Source: Saccharothrix sp. NRRL B-16348 (GTDB lineage: Bacteria; Actinomycetota; Actinomycetes; Mycobacteriales; Pseudonocardiaceae). Taken from it: DNA of 64,000 nt. A program made the position numbers and the translations under genes. The notes below the pieces were generated by a model. That model was given only the letters and a program-made list of their open reading frames with translations. It was not told where the DNA came from and searched no databases. The stretch covers positions 49,173-113,172 of the forward strand of contig NZ_LGED01000219.1 in the NCBI RefSeq assembly GCF_001280085.1. Direction: 5' to 3'. Below are positions 8,030 to 16,386 of the stretch, one piece after another; the stretch's first letter is position 1; each line of letters begins with the position of its first letter.

Positions 8030-10039
8030 GTGGGGACGCAGCCGCAGCACGCGTTGCACCGCACGGTCGTCGTCGTGGACGTGTCCGCGTTCGGCGGGCG
8101 GTTGCGCGTTCCCCAGGAGGAGATCCGGCGCGGGCTGTACGCGGCGCTGGAGGCGGCGTTCGACGACAGCGGGCTGGACTGGGCGGCCAGCCGCCACGAG
8201 GACCGCGGCGACGGCGTGCTGGTGCTCGTGCCGCCCGACGTGCCCAAGAGCCGGGTGGTCGACGGCCTGCCGCACGCGCTGCTCGGCGAGTTGCGCCGCT
8301 ACAACGCGACCCGCAACGAGGACGCCCGCATCCGGCTGCGGATGGCGATCACGGCGGGCGAGGTGCAGCACGACGAGCACGGCGTGGTCGGCGACGAGGT
8401 GACGCTGGCGTTCCGGCTGCTCGACTCCAGGCCGCTGCGGGACGCGCTGGCCCGGTCGACCGCGTTGTTCGCGCTGATCGTCTCCGACCGGTTCTACGCC
8501 GACGTGGTCCGGCCGGACCCGGCCCTGGCGCCGGACTCGTTCCGCCCGGTCGACGTGGAGGTCAAGGAGGTGCACGGCCGGGCCTGGCTGCACGTGCCGA
8601 ACGGCGTGCCGGCGATCAACCCGCGGCCGCCCCGGCACCGCCGCAAGCGCGGCAAGCCCCGCCTGGCGCCGGTCCTGCTGGTGGCGCCGCTGCTGTTCGT
8701 CGGCGCCACGAACGCCGCCGGGTCCGCGCCGCCCGCCGTGCCGCCGTGCCCTCCCCCGGTGCAGCTCAACGTCCTGGTGTCGGCCGAGAAGGAGGAGATC
8801 GTCCGCTCGCTCGCGCTGGAGCTGGAGAACGACTCCGGCCGGCACAACGAGCTGGGCTGCAAGGAGTTCAACGCGCTGGTGTTCGGGGGCAAGTCCGGCA
8901 AGGCGGCGGCCGAGGCGCTGGGCCGGGGCTGGCAGCCGGGCGACCTGACCGAGGTGGGCGCCGAGCCGCACGTGTGGCTGCCGGACACCACCGCGGAGGT
9001 CCGGGCCGTCGAGGCGGCGTTGCTCGAACGCGCCGACGTGCGGCTGCACCGCCGCCAGGGCGTGGCGATCTCGCCGGTGGTGCTGGGCGCGTCGGAGGAG
9101 TTGGCGAGGCAGATCGCGACGCCGGACGGCGACTTCCGGTGGCGGGACGTGACGCGGCCGGCGGCGGTGGACACGTCGTCGGGCGCCGGGCTGGCCGCGG
9201 CCACCGCCTTGGCGCACGGCGAGCTGGGCGGGCTGTACCTGGAGTCGCTGGACGTGCCGCGCAAGCTGCACGAGCTCACCAGCCGCACGACCACCGACGA
9301 GCCGTGCGTCGGCGACGTGGCCCTGATCGGGTCGGAGCAGGCGGTCGCCGACACCGACGGCTGCCGGGTGCTCTACCCCGAGGGCGGCGCGCTGGTGTTG
9401 GACCACCCGTTCGTGGAGGTGGAGCGGCCGGCCCGGCCGAACCAGCGGCGGCTGCTGATCGTGAACCGGTTCCTGGAGTTCCTGCTCTCGCCCTACGCCC
9501 AGGAGGAGTTCAAGCGGGCGGGTTTCCGCGACGTGGCCTGGAACGTCGGTCCGCAGCGCGGCTCGGGCGTGCGGCCGGACCGGCCCCGGACGCTGGCGGT
9601 CGCGCCGGACGCGAGGGCGGTGCGGGAGGCGTGGGAGGCCGCGAGCCGACCGCGCGTGATCGCCGTGGCCGGTGACGGCTCGTCCGACGCGAACCTGTTC
9701 GGGAGCCGGGTGGCGGGGCTGGCCGGGCCGCGTGACCGGGTGATCGTGCTGCCCCTGACCGGGGGCGTGGTCCAGGCGGGCGTCGAAGCGGGCGCCAACG
9801 TCGTGGTGCTGGTGTCGGCGGCGCAGGCGCCTGCGGTCGCCAAGGCCGTCAGCGGTCCCGTGCAGGTGGTGGCCGTCGGGTTCACGGAGGGGGCGTGCGC
9901 GGCCTCAACGCCCCTCTACGAGGCCGCGCACGACCACGGGGGGCAATGCGTCGAAATCGTCACCGCTAACGGTTCCGGGGCCACTCAGCGCCAGCAGGAC
10001 GCTCTGGACGCCGTGGCGCGCGCCGCGTGGGGAGGATGA
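8030..10039 (+). CDS. Cyclase-homology domain - TM - solute-binding-like receptor
   Basis: 669 residues from GTG 8030. Residues 10-185 resemble a class III nucleotidyl cyclase: VVVVDVSAFGG carries the first metal-binding Asp position, EDRGDGVLVLVPP the second, and IRLRMAITAGEVQHDEHGVVGDEVTLAFRLL matches the strand before the dimer interface. Substrate-specifying residues cannot be assigned. A basic stretch (PRHRRKRGKPR) precedes one membrane helix at about 211-228. The remaining 440 residues are predicted to be outside the cell and resemble a periplasmic/solute-binding fold (LNVLVSAEKEEIVRSLALEL, LASPYAQ-like FLLSPYAQEEFKRAGFRD). It is followed after one base by an orphan solute-binding lipoprotein. 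Activity is unproven; I infer a transmembrane sensor. Confidence 0.6.
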   Translation: MGTQPQHALHRTVVVVDVSAFGGRLRVPQEEIRRGLYAALEAAFDDSGLDWAASRHEDRGDGVLVLVPPDVPKSRVVDGLPHALLGELRRYNATRNEDARIRLRMAITAGEVQHDEHGVVGDEVTLAFRLLDSRPLRDALARSTALFALIVSDRFYADVVRPDPALAPDSFRPVDVEVKEVHGRAWLHVPNGVPAINPRPPRHRRKRGKPRLAPVLLVAPLLFVGATNAAGSAPPAVPPCPPPVQLNVLVSAEKEEIVRSLALELENDSGRHNELGCKEFNALVFGGKSGKAAAEALGRGWQPGDLTEVGAEPHVWLPDTTAEVRAVEAALLERADVRLHRRQGVAISPVVLGASEELARQIATPDGDFRWRDVTRPAAVDTSSGAGLAAATALAHGELGGLYLESLDVPRKLHELTSRTTTDEPCVGDVALIGSEQAVADTDGCRVLYPEGGALVLDHPFVEVERPARPNQRRLLIVNRFLEFLLSPYAQEEFKRAGFRDVAWNVGPQRGSGVRPDRPRTLAVAPDARAVREAWEAASRPRVIAVAGDGSSDANLFGSRVAGLAGPRDRVIVLPLTGGVVQAGVEAGANVVVLVSAAQAPAVAKAVSGPVQVVAVGFTEGACAASTPLYEAAHDHGGQCVEIVTANGSGATQRQQDALDAVARAAWGG

Positions 10040-10040
10040 C

Positions 10041-11267
10041 GTGATCCGCGTTCTCGTGCCGCTGGTGGTGCTCCTGGCGGCCTGCACGACCCCGGTCCGG
10101 GACGACTCCCGGGACGGCACCGGGCCGATCACCTTCGTGGACGGCCGCGACACCACCGCGGGCAGCCAGGTGCGCAAGCTGGTCCAGCTGTGGAACGAGC
10201 GGGCCAGCAGGCGCGAGCAGGTGGCGTTCGTGGAGATGCCGACGTCCACCGACGCCCACCGCGCCCAGCTGACCGCCCGCGCCCAGGACCTGGAGGGCGT
10301 GGCCGACAGCCCGGAGTGCTACGACGTGATGGCCGTGGACATGGTGTGGACGGAGCCGTTCGCCGCGGCCGGGCACCTGGAGCCGCTCGACTCGGCCGAG
10401 TTCGGCGTGGACCGGATGCTGGAGGAGGCGGTGGAGGCGGCCAAGTCCCGCGACGGCAGCAGGCTGTGGGCGGTCCCGTGGCGCAGCGACGCCGGGTTGC
10501 TCTACTACCGCAAGGACGTGCTCGAAGCGGAAGGTCTGGCCCCGCCGACCTCGTGGCAGGAGCTGAGGGAGCAGGCGAGCACCGTCGCGCCGCGCTACAA
10601 CCTGCACGGCTACGTCGGCCAGTTCCGGCGCTACGAGGGCCTGGTGGTGAACACGGCCGAGGCGGTCTGGGCGCACGGCGGCGACCTGGAGCGCCTGGAC
10701 GCGCCCGAGACGAAGGCGGGCGTGCGGGCGCTCGCGGACGGCTTCGCGGAGGGCTGGATCCCCCGCGAAGCCCGCGACTACGACGAGAACGCCTCGCTGA
10801 CGGCGTTCCAGTCCGGCCAGGCGTTGTTCATGCGCAACTGGCCGTACGCCGGGCCGGTGCTGGACACGCCCGGCTCGCCGGTGAAGGGCAAGTGGGGCAG
10901 GGTCGCGCTGCCGTGGCCGAGCGCGTTGGGCGGCTGGAACCTGGCCGTGTCGCGGTGCTCGGCGAACCAGCGGACCGCGCGCGAGTTCATCAAGTTCGTC
11001 ACCTCCGACGCCAACCAGCGGCGGATGGGCGAACTCGCCGGGTTCGGGCCCACCTCCCAGGCGCTGTACGAGGAGCCGGACCTGGTGCCGCCCGAGCTGC
11101 GGGACAGCCTGCTGAACGCCCGGATCCGGCGCCCGTCGCCGCACTACGACGAGCTGACCAGCGTGATGCAGGAGAGCCTGCACCACGTGCTGGAGAAACC
11201 GGATTCGGTCGACCAGTCGCTGGACCAGCTGGCGGACGACCTGGCCGAGGCCGCCGAGGGGCGCTAG
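10041..11267 (+). CDS. Solute-binding lipoprotein (ABC family 1), orphan
   Basis: 408 residues from GTG 10041, one base after the preceding stop, with GGAGGATGAC as ribosome site. The signal peptide VIRVLVPLVVLLAAC ends in a lipobox (LAAC), so Cys15 should be lipidated. The mature part has the family 1 extracellular solute-binding pattern: VDMVWTEPFAAAGHLEPLD, LLYYRKDVLEAEGLAPPTSW, FQSGQALFMRNWPYAG and ISRCSANQRTAREFIKFVTS-like hinge regions. No permease or ATPase gene is near, and the partner upstream carries a related domain. It may hand ligand to that receptor rather than feed a transporter (inference). The TAG stop at 11265-11267 lies within the repeat element that follows. Confidence 0.85.
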   Translation: MIRVLVPLVVLLAACTTPVRDDSRDGTGPITFVDGRDTTAGSQVRKLVQLWNERASRREQVAFVEMPTSTDAHRAQLTARAQDLEGVADSPECYDVMAVDMVWTEPFAAAGHLEPLDSAEFGVDRMLEEAVEAAKSRDGSRLWAVPWRSDAGLLYYRKDVLEAEGLAPPTSWQELREQASTVAPRYNLHGYVGQFRRYEGLVVNTAEAVWAHGGDLERLDAPETKAGVRALADGFAEGWIPREARDYDENASLTAFQSGQALFMRNWPYAGPVLDTPGSPVKGKWGRVALPWPSALGGWNLAVSRCSANQRTAREFIKFVTSDANQRRMGELAGFGPTSQALYEEPDLVPPELRDSLLNARIRRPSPHYDELTSVMQESLHHVLEKPDSVDQSLDQLADDLAEAAEGR

Positions 11268-11419
11268 GGCGTGTATCGAAGTCCGCGATCGCGACAGCCG
11301 GGGCCGGTGCGGCCCCTGACGCCACCGCCGGAACACCCGAGGACAACCAGTCCGAGGGCGCCCCGGCGGCGGCGCCAGGAACCACACCAACCCTACCGCG
11401 GACTTCGACACACGCCCTA
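11265..11419. mobile_element. MITE-like element with 23-bp inverted ends
   Basis: The left end (11265-11287) begins TAGGGCGTGTATCGAAGT; the right end (11397-11419) is its inverse, differing at one base (GTGTGT for GTGTAT), so 22 of 23 positions match. The 109 bp between hold no ORF. CTAG flanks both sides (11264-11267 and 11417-11420), which would be a TA or CTAG target duplication, as made by IS630- and some IS5-family transposases. The element lies exactly between two convergent genes. Its ends provide the TAG stop of both the lipoprotein gene (11265-11267) and the PnuC-like gene (11419-11417). No transposase is nearby, so it is non-autonomous. Confidence 0.75.
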
Positions 11420-12061
11420 GGCGGTGGCCGCCTTGACGCGCGTGGTGGTCTGCTTCGCGGCGCGGTTCCAGTCGATCCAGCCGCGGATCACCAGGACGGC
11501 GAAGACGGTGTAGACCGCGGCGCTGAACCACAGCCCGGACTGGAGCTGCAGCGGCACGCCGATCGCGTCCACCACCAGCCACACCAGCCAGAACTCGACC
11601 AGGCCCAACCCCTGGAGGGTGAAGGCGAGCACGGTGCCGACGAAGATCGCGGCGTCCGGCCACGGCGCCCACGAGGCGTCCAGCGCGTCCAGCAGCAGCG
11701 CGAACCCGACCGTGCCGAGCACGAAGGCGACCGCCACGGCGAGGCGTTCCTTCGCGGTGCCCTTGCGGACGACCACGCCGAACACCGGGTCACGCCGGCG
11801 CGTCCACGCCCACCAGCCGTAGAGCGTGATCAGCGCGATCACCACCTGGCGCGCGGCCGTGCCGCCGAGCTGCGCGGACATGTACACCACGAACAGCAGC
11901 GTGACCGAGACCAACTGCACGGGCCACGTCCAGAGCGAGCGTTTCTGCGCCAGGTACACCACCACCAGCGCGAAGACCTGGCCGATGAACTCCGCCCAGG
12001 AGACCTTCTGCCCGAACACCGTGAAGCCCTGCTCCATCAAGACGTGCACCGCGTCCTCCAT
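11417..12061 (-). CDS. ribM: PnuC-family vitamin transporter, probably riboflavin (RibM/PnuX)
   Basis: 214 residues with six to seven hydrophobic segments (FIGQVFALVVVYLAQ, WPVQLVSVTLLFVVYMSA, VVIALITLYGWWAW, AFVLGTVGFALLLDA, AAIFVGTVLAFTLQ, FWLVWLVVDAIGVPL, VYTVFAVLVIRGWIDW). LYGWWAWxRR and the final GWxDW are typical of PnuC-family facilitators. PnuC proteins carry nicotinamide riboside, but the FMN riboswitch immediately upstream points to the riboflavin-transporting RibM/PnuX branch known from Streptomyces and Corynebacterium. ATG 12061 is taken as start; GTG 12049, with GGAGG five bases upstream, is a good alternative. The C-terminal stop codon is supplied by the MITE-like element. Confidence 0.85.
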   Translation of the reverse strand: MEDAVHVLMEQGFTVFGQKVSWAEFIGQVFALVVVYLAQKRSLWTWPVQLVSVTLLFVVYMSAQLGGTAARQVVIALITLYGWWAWTRRRDPVFGVVVRKGTAKERLAVAVAFVLGTVGFALLLDALDASWAPWPDAAIFVGTVLAFTLQGLGLVEFWLVWLVVDAIGVPLQLQSGLWFSAAVYTVFAVLVIRGWIDWNRAAKQTTTRVKAATA

Positions 12062-12099
12062 CCCCGACAGGCGTCTCCGGGGCAGGGCAGGTCAACGGC

Positions 12100-12220
12100 A
12101 CGCGCGCCTCCCATCCGGACTTTCACCGTCGGCCTCGGAATTCCACCGAGTCAACCGCCCTGGTGGGCGGGTCGCGGGCTGTGACCGCCGGTTCGGATTT
12201 CCACCGAGCCCCGGAGCGCA
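12100..12220 (-). promoter_or_regulatory. FMN riboswitch
   Basis: On the minus strand the conserved blocks of the RFN element occur in order: CCGGGGCTCGGTGGAAATCC, GAACCGGCGGTCACAGCCCG, a variable helix (CCGCCCACCAGGGCGG), CTCGGTGGAATTCCGAGG, CCGACGGTGAAAGTCCGGAT and GGGAGG closing the outer helix. Directly after it, CCCCG-GAGACGCCTGT-CGGGG forms a hairpin ending at the ATG of the transporter gene. FMN binding probably controls translation start (inference). FMN riboswitches normally sit before riboflavin synthesis or uptake genes. Confidence 0.95.
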
Positions 12221-12365
12221 TGTCTCTCATCGCGTCGGAACATCATCGCGCGCGAAACTGTTCCTGGGGTGATCGACGGCACAGTGCGCAAGATCCGAGA
12301 ACGCACCCACTCGTGGCCACCTCGACTTCAGCCCCGGTACACCGGCGGCCAGTAGCTTCCGCCGA

Positions 12366-13613
12366 ATGCGAATCCTGCTCATGGCCGCGGTGGTGCCGCT
12401 GCTCATCGCCTCCTCACCCGGGCCGGACGTGGTCGTGCCGGTCACCCAGACCCGCGCGTTCGTCGACGACGCGTCCGGGCAGCCGGCCGACGCCGACGCC
12501 GACGACCCGGCGATCTGGGTGCACCCCCGCTCGGCGGGGCGCAGCGTCGTGCTCGGCACGCTGAAGGAGGGCGGGCTGGCCGCGTTCGACCTGGCCGGCC
12601 GGACCCTGGGCACCTACCCGGCGCCGCTGCCGCCGACGCCGGACGCCAAGCCGGGCCGGTACAACAACGTCGACGTGCTCAGCGGGGTGCCGGTCGACGG
12701 GCGGGCGCGGAACCTCGCGTTCGTCAGCGACCGCGGCCGGGACCGGATCCGGGTCTACGAGATCGACGGTCGCGGCGCGGCGGCGGGTGCGGCGGTCGTG
12801 CGGGACGTGACCGATCCGGGCGCGCGGCCGGTGTTCTCCTCGTCGGAGGAGGAAGTGGACGACCAGCACACCGCCTACGGCCTGGCGACCGGGTTCGTCG
12901 GCCGCACGCCGGTGGTCGTGACGAACCGGCGCAACGAGACCAGGGTCGCCCTGCTGCGCGTGACGGCGGGCCCGGTCGGCTCGGTCGGCACCGCGGTGGT
13001 GTCCACGCTGGACCTGCCGTCGTCGTTCCCGCTGCCCGACGGCACGACCTGGAGGCCGTGCGGCGAGCCCGGTGAAGGGCCCCAGCTGGAGGGCATGGTG
13101 GTCGACTCCGAGCACGGCGTGCTGTACGCGGCGCAGGAGGACGTCGGCATCTGGCGCGTGCCGCTGCGGGCGACCGGGTTCGGCACGCCCGTGCTGATCG
13201 ACAAGGTTCGCTCGTTCGGGGTACCGCAGACCTACGACCCGGAGACCGAGGAGTGCTCGGTGTCGGGCGCGGACCCCGGTTTCGGTGGCAGGCACCTGGC
13301 CGCCGACGCCGAGGGGCTGACCGTCGGCGACGACTACCTGATCGCGTCCAGCCAGGGCGACTCGCGGTTCGTGGCCTACGAGCGGGACGGCCGCAACTCC
13401 TACGTCGGCGACTTCGTGGTCGGCGCGGGTCGGGGCAACGACTCGGTCGAGCACTCCGACGGAGCGCACCTGGTGACCGCCGACCTCGGCCCGGACTACC
13501 CGGAGGGCCTGCTCGTCGTGCACGACGGCGAGCGCACCCCGGCCGCGGGCGACCTGGCGACCACCGGCTTCGCGTACGTGAGCTGGGAGGACGTGCTGGA
13601 CGAGCTGGACTGA
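12366..13613 (+). CDS. phy: Secreted beta-propeller phytase
   Basis: 415 residues. A signal peptide (MRILLMAAVVPLLIASSPG) is followed by a phytase-like six-blade propeller: DADADDPAIWVHP (first calcium/phytate blade), GTLKEGGLAAFDLAG, GRYNNVDVL, LAFVSDRGRDRIRVYEID, TAYGLATG, PQLEGMVVDSEHGVLYAAQEDVGIWRVP, DAEGLTVGDDYLIASSQGDSRFVAYER and the blade ending GDFVVG. These Asp/Glu-rich loops bind calcium in this family. The enzyme would release phosphate from myo-inositol hexakisphosphate outside the cell. It is monocistronic with a strong terminator after it. No Pho box was identified. Confidence 0.93.
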   Translation: MRILLMAAVVPLLIASSPGPDVVVPVTQTRAFVDDASGQPADADADDPAIWVHPRSAGRSVVLGTLKEGGLAAFDLAGRTLGTYPAPLPPTPDAKPGRYNNVDVLSGVPVDGRARNLAFVSDRGRDRIRVYEIDGRGAAAGAAVVRDVTDPGARPVFSSSEEEVDDQHTAYGLATGFVGRTPVVVTNRRNETRVALLRVTAGPVGSVGTAVVSTLDLPSSFPLPDGTTWRPCGEPGEGPQLEGMVVDSEHGVLYAAQEDVGIWRVPLRATGFGTPVLIDKVRSFGVPQTYDPETEECSVSGADPGFGGRHLAADAEGLTVGDDYLIASSQGDSRFVAYERDGRNSYVGDFVVGAGRGNDSVEHSDGAHLVTADLGPDYPEGLLVVHDGERTPAAGDLATTGFAYVSWEDVLDELD

Positions 13614-13620
13614 CCCCGGA

Positions 13621-13666
13621 CGCCGACAGGCCCCCGCCCGCGTTGCCGGGTGGGGGCCTGTCGGCG
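13621..13666 (+). terminator. Strong hairpin after phytase gene
   Basis: CGCCGACAGGCCCCC is exactly complementary to GGGGGCCTGTCGGCG; the inner GCCCG/CGGGT part extends the stem around a short loop. It starts 7 bases after the phytase stop. It can also serve the convergent minus-strand gene ending at 13728. Confidence 0.9.
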
Positions 13667-13727
13667 TGGTGCGATGTGTGTCGTCGTGGGGTCAACGCTT
13701 GGACGTGCGCGCGTGCCAGGGCGGGGG

Positions 13728-14546
13728 TCAACGCCCTTCGGGGCGTGGCGGCAGCTGCATGCCCGCGGGCGGGGTCGGCGGGTCGGTCTGCGCCGGCCTG
13801 GCCGGGCGGGCGGCGGCCGTCACGGGCTCCTGCGCGCGGCCCGTCACGGCGTCGTCCGAGCGGCGCGGCGCGGGCGCGATGTTCGCCGACTCCTCCTGGA
13901 TGCGGTTGAGCCAGCCCTCCCAGCGCTGCTGCATCGGGCGGATCAGGCCGCCGCCGACGCCGATCACGATCACGCCGGCGACCGTGGCCAGCACCGTGAT
14001 CAGGACCGGCATGGTGACCGCGACGGCGATGCCGAGCTGGTTGAGCGCGGCGATGACGCCGAGCGCGACGATGAAGCCGTACGTGATGTTGCCCAGGATC
14101 CTCGTGTACGGGCGGTTGCCCAGCGCGCCGGTCACCAGGCCCTTCAGCGCCTTGCCGATCGCGGCGGCGACGAGCACCAGGACGATGGCCACGATGATGC
14201 GCGGCAGGTACGCGATGACGTCGTTGAGCAGGGCGCTCACCGCGTTGCCGGTGCCGAACACGCCGAACGCGAGCTGGAGGGCGATCAGCAGCACGAAGTA
14301 GTAGACCAGCTTCACGATCAGGCCGGAGGCGTCGATCGGGGACCTCGACATCGCGCCGCCCAGGCCGGAGCGCTCGACCAGCCGGTCGAAGCCGACCCGC
14401 TTGAGCAGGAACCCGACGGCCTTGGCCAGCGCCTTGGCGATCAGCCAACCGATGAACAGCACGACTAGGAAGCCGAGGAGTTTCGGCACGAACGTGGCCA
14501 CCATCGTCCACGCCTGCCCGAGTCCTTCGGTGATCTGGGTACCCAC
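13728..14546 (-). CDS. Small mechanosensitive-channel-like membrane protein
   Basis: 272 residues from GTG 14546, which has AGGAGGG six bases upstream; longer in-frame starts lie inside the ribosome site. Five or so hydrophobic helices: VPKLLGFLVVLFIGWLIA, LIVKLVYYFVLLIALQLAF, ALLNDVIAYLPRIIVAIVLVLVAAAIG, TYGFIVALGVIAAL and MPVLITVLATVAGVIVIGVGGGLI. The repeated 'TM-helix' pattern with GxxIRPMQQRW resembles the CmpX/MscS-like conserved TM repeat family rather than a full MscS channel. The tail from about residue 215 is Pro/Ala-rich and probably cytoplasmic. Single gene, convergent with phytase. Likely an osmotic-stress membrane protein (inference). Confidence 0.75.
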   Translation of the reverse strand: MGTQITEGLGQAWTMVATFVPKLLGFLVVLFIGWLIAKALAKAVGFLLKRVGFDRLVERSGLGGAMSRSPIDASGLIVKLVYYFVLLIALQLAFGVFGTGNAVSALLNDVIAYLPRIIVAIVLVLVAAAIGKALKGLVTGALGNRPYTRILGNITYGFIVALGVIAALNQLGIAVAVTMPVLITVLATVAGVIVIGVGGGLIRPMQQRWEGWLNRIQEESANIAPAPRRSDDAVTGRAQEPVTAAARPARPAQTDPPTPPAGMQLPPRPEGR

Positions 14547-14700
14547 GACGACCCTCCTTCGCATTTCGCTTGTGGTGGAGATCGTTTCTCAGTGCGCATC
14601 ACCCGGCAACCTGAAGTGGTGGCACGAAAGGGTGACTGACGTGGCGGTTCTCGCGTCGGCAGTCCAGAGTGGAATCACCGGTGGGGACCGGGGAGAGGGA

Positions 14701-14734
14701 AACGCCCGGCGCGGAGGTTTTCGCGCCGGGCGTT
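14701..14734 (-). terminator. Terminator after the S33 peptidase gene
   Basis: AACGCCCGGCGCG and CGCGCCGGGCGTT are perfectly complementary (13 bp) around an 8-nt loop. It lies 25 bases beyond the end of the minus-strand peptidase gene. Confidence 0.85.
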
Positions 14735-14758
14735 TTCGCGTGGGTGGCCGATCGCGGT

Positions 14759-16270
14759 TCAGAACAGGGCGGACAGGCCCCGGCCGGCCAGGTAGGCCCG
14801 CACGTGCTGCGCCGAGGTCGCCTGGTTCACGTCCGGCCTCGGGTCGCCGGGGCAGTTCGAGCTGCTGGGTGGCAGCACGCCGTCGATAAAATACCGGTTG
14901 ACGAGCCGGTCCACGCACGGGTTTCCGCTGCCGTAGAGGCCGTGCTTGCCCTCGTCCTGCACGGTGACCAGGTTGTGCCCGAGCCGTTCCGCCAGGGCCG
15001 GTCCGCTTTCGTACTGGGTCTGGGTGTCGCCCTCCGCCTGCACGATCACGCCCACGGGGTAGCCGTCCCGCTTGAGCGCCACGGCCGGTTCCGGCGGCGT
15101 GAAGCTGCGGAACGCGCACGTCGTCGGCGCCGCGCGCAGGACGCCGAAGCCGTACGGGTAGCGGTCGCGGAAGATCCTCATGTCCTCGTAGTACGTCTCG
15201 AGTTCGGTCGGCCAGTCGACCTCGCACGTGACCGTGTGGAACACGCCGGAGACCAGCTCTTCACGCGCCTCGCCGGCCATCAGCACGCCCGACTCGGACG
15301 GCGAGCCCGCCTTCAGCTCGGCCACCAGCACCGCGAGTTCAGACCACAGTGGACGGTAGCGCGCGCCGACGCCGACGGCGGCGTCGAAGCGGGTCCGGTC
15401 CTGCTCGCCGACCGGCTGCTGCGCGAGGGCGGTCGCGACCACCTCGACGGTGGCCACCACCTCTTCGGGCGTCGCGCCGAGGGCGAACCGGTCGTGGTGC
15501 TCGGCGACCCAGGCCGCCCACGCGTCGACGTTGCGCCGGTACGCCACCGCCTGCGCCCGGAACTGCTCGCGCCAGATCCACTCCGGGTGCACGGCCGAGT
15601 CGAGCACGCTGCGGTCCAGGCGGGTCGGGAACAGGCTGCCGTACACCGCGCCCAGGTAGGTGCCGTAGGAGTAGCCCAGGTAGTTGATCTTCTCCTCGTG
15701 CAGCACGGCCCGCACCACGTCGAGGTCCCGCGCGGTGTTGGCGGTGTTGACGAACGGCCGGATGCCGCCGGCGGAGCGGTGGCACGCGTCCTCGGCCGCC
15801 TGCGCCTCGGCCGCCCACTTCGGGAACTCCGAATCAGCCGGTCGGGTGTCGATCGTGGCCAGTTCCGGGACCGTGCGGCAGTTCAGCGCGGTCGACCCGC
15901 CGACGCCGCGCGGGTCGAACCCGATCAGGTCGTACACCTTCGCCAGCTCGCTGCCGGACAGGAACGACGGCATGCCGAGCCCCGAGCCGCCCGGACCGCC
16001 CGGGTTGAGCACCAGGACGCCGCGCCTGCGGTCGGGGTCCGTGGCCTTCCGGCGGCTGATGACCAGCGATATCCGGTCGGCGTCCGGCCGGGTGTAGTCC
16101 AGCGGCAGCACCAGTTCGGCGCACTCCAGCAGCTGCTTGCACGGCGACCAGGCGAGCTGCTGCGTGTGGAACTCGGCGAGCGGATCGCTGCGCGCCGCTC
16201 CGAACGACGGCACGACCGCCGTCGCGAGCACGGCGGCGACCACCAGGCCGACTGACATGTACCTGCGCAC
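14759..16270 (-). CDS. Secreted S33-family tripeptidyl aminopeptidase-like hydrolase
   Basis: 503 residues from GTG 16270 with GGAGGG four bases upstream. The N-terminus (VRRYMSVGLVVAAVLATAVV) is a signal peptide. The alpha/beta hydrolase core shows the oxyanion strand LVLNPGGPGGSG, DLIGFDPRGVGGS, the nucleophile elbow LGYSYGTYLGA (Ser), and the C-terminal region with GDTQTQYESGPALAERLG and a late His in DEGKHGLYG. This is the pattern of the Streptomyces tripeptidyl aminopeptidase/SlpD-SlpE family, which trims peptides from exported proteins. Cysteines (SPCKQLLEC and GNPCVDR...SNCPG) suggest disulfides. Divergent from fasR. Confidence 0.88.
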   Translation of the reverse strand: MRRYMSVGLVVAAVLATAVVPSFGAARSDPLAEFHTQQLAWSPCKQLLECAELVLPLDYTRPDADRISLVISRRKATDPDRRRGVLVLNPGGPGGSGLGMPSFLSGSELAKVYDLIGFDPRGVGGSTALNCRTVPELATIDTRPADSEFPKWAAEAQAAEDACHRSAGGIRPFVNTANTARDLDVVRAVLHEEKINYLGYSYGTYLGAVYGSLFPTRLDRSVLDSAVHPEWIWREQFRAQAVAYRRNVDAWAAWVAEHHDRFALGATPEEVVATVEVVATALAQQPVGEQDRTRFDAAVGVGARYRPLWSELAVLVAELKAGSPSESGVLMAGEAREELVSGVFHTVTCEVDWPTELETYYEDMRIFRDRYPYGFGVLRAAPTTCAFRSFTPPEPAVALKRDGYPVGVIVQAEGDTQTQYESGPALAERLGHNLVTVQDEGKHGLYGSGNPCVDRLVNRYFIDGVLPPSSSNCPGDPRPDVNQATSAQHVRAYLAGRGLSALF

Positions 16271-16386
16271 GAAACCCTCCCAGGCGAGCCGGTCAGAATG
16301 CCACCGACGGTAAGGGGATCGGCGCGGAGCGTCAGGGCGAGTCACTCGTTGGTGGAGCGCCTGCACCCCCGTGCGATCGTGGGGGT

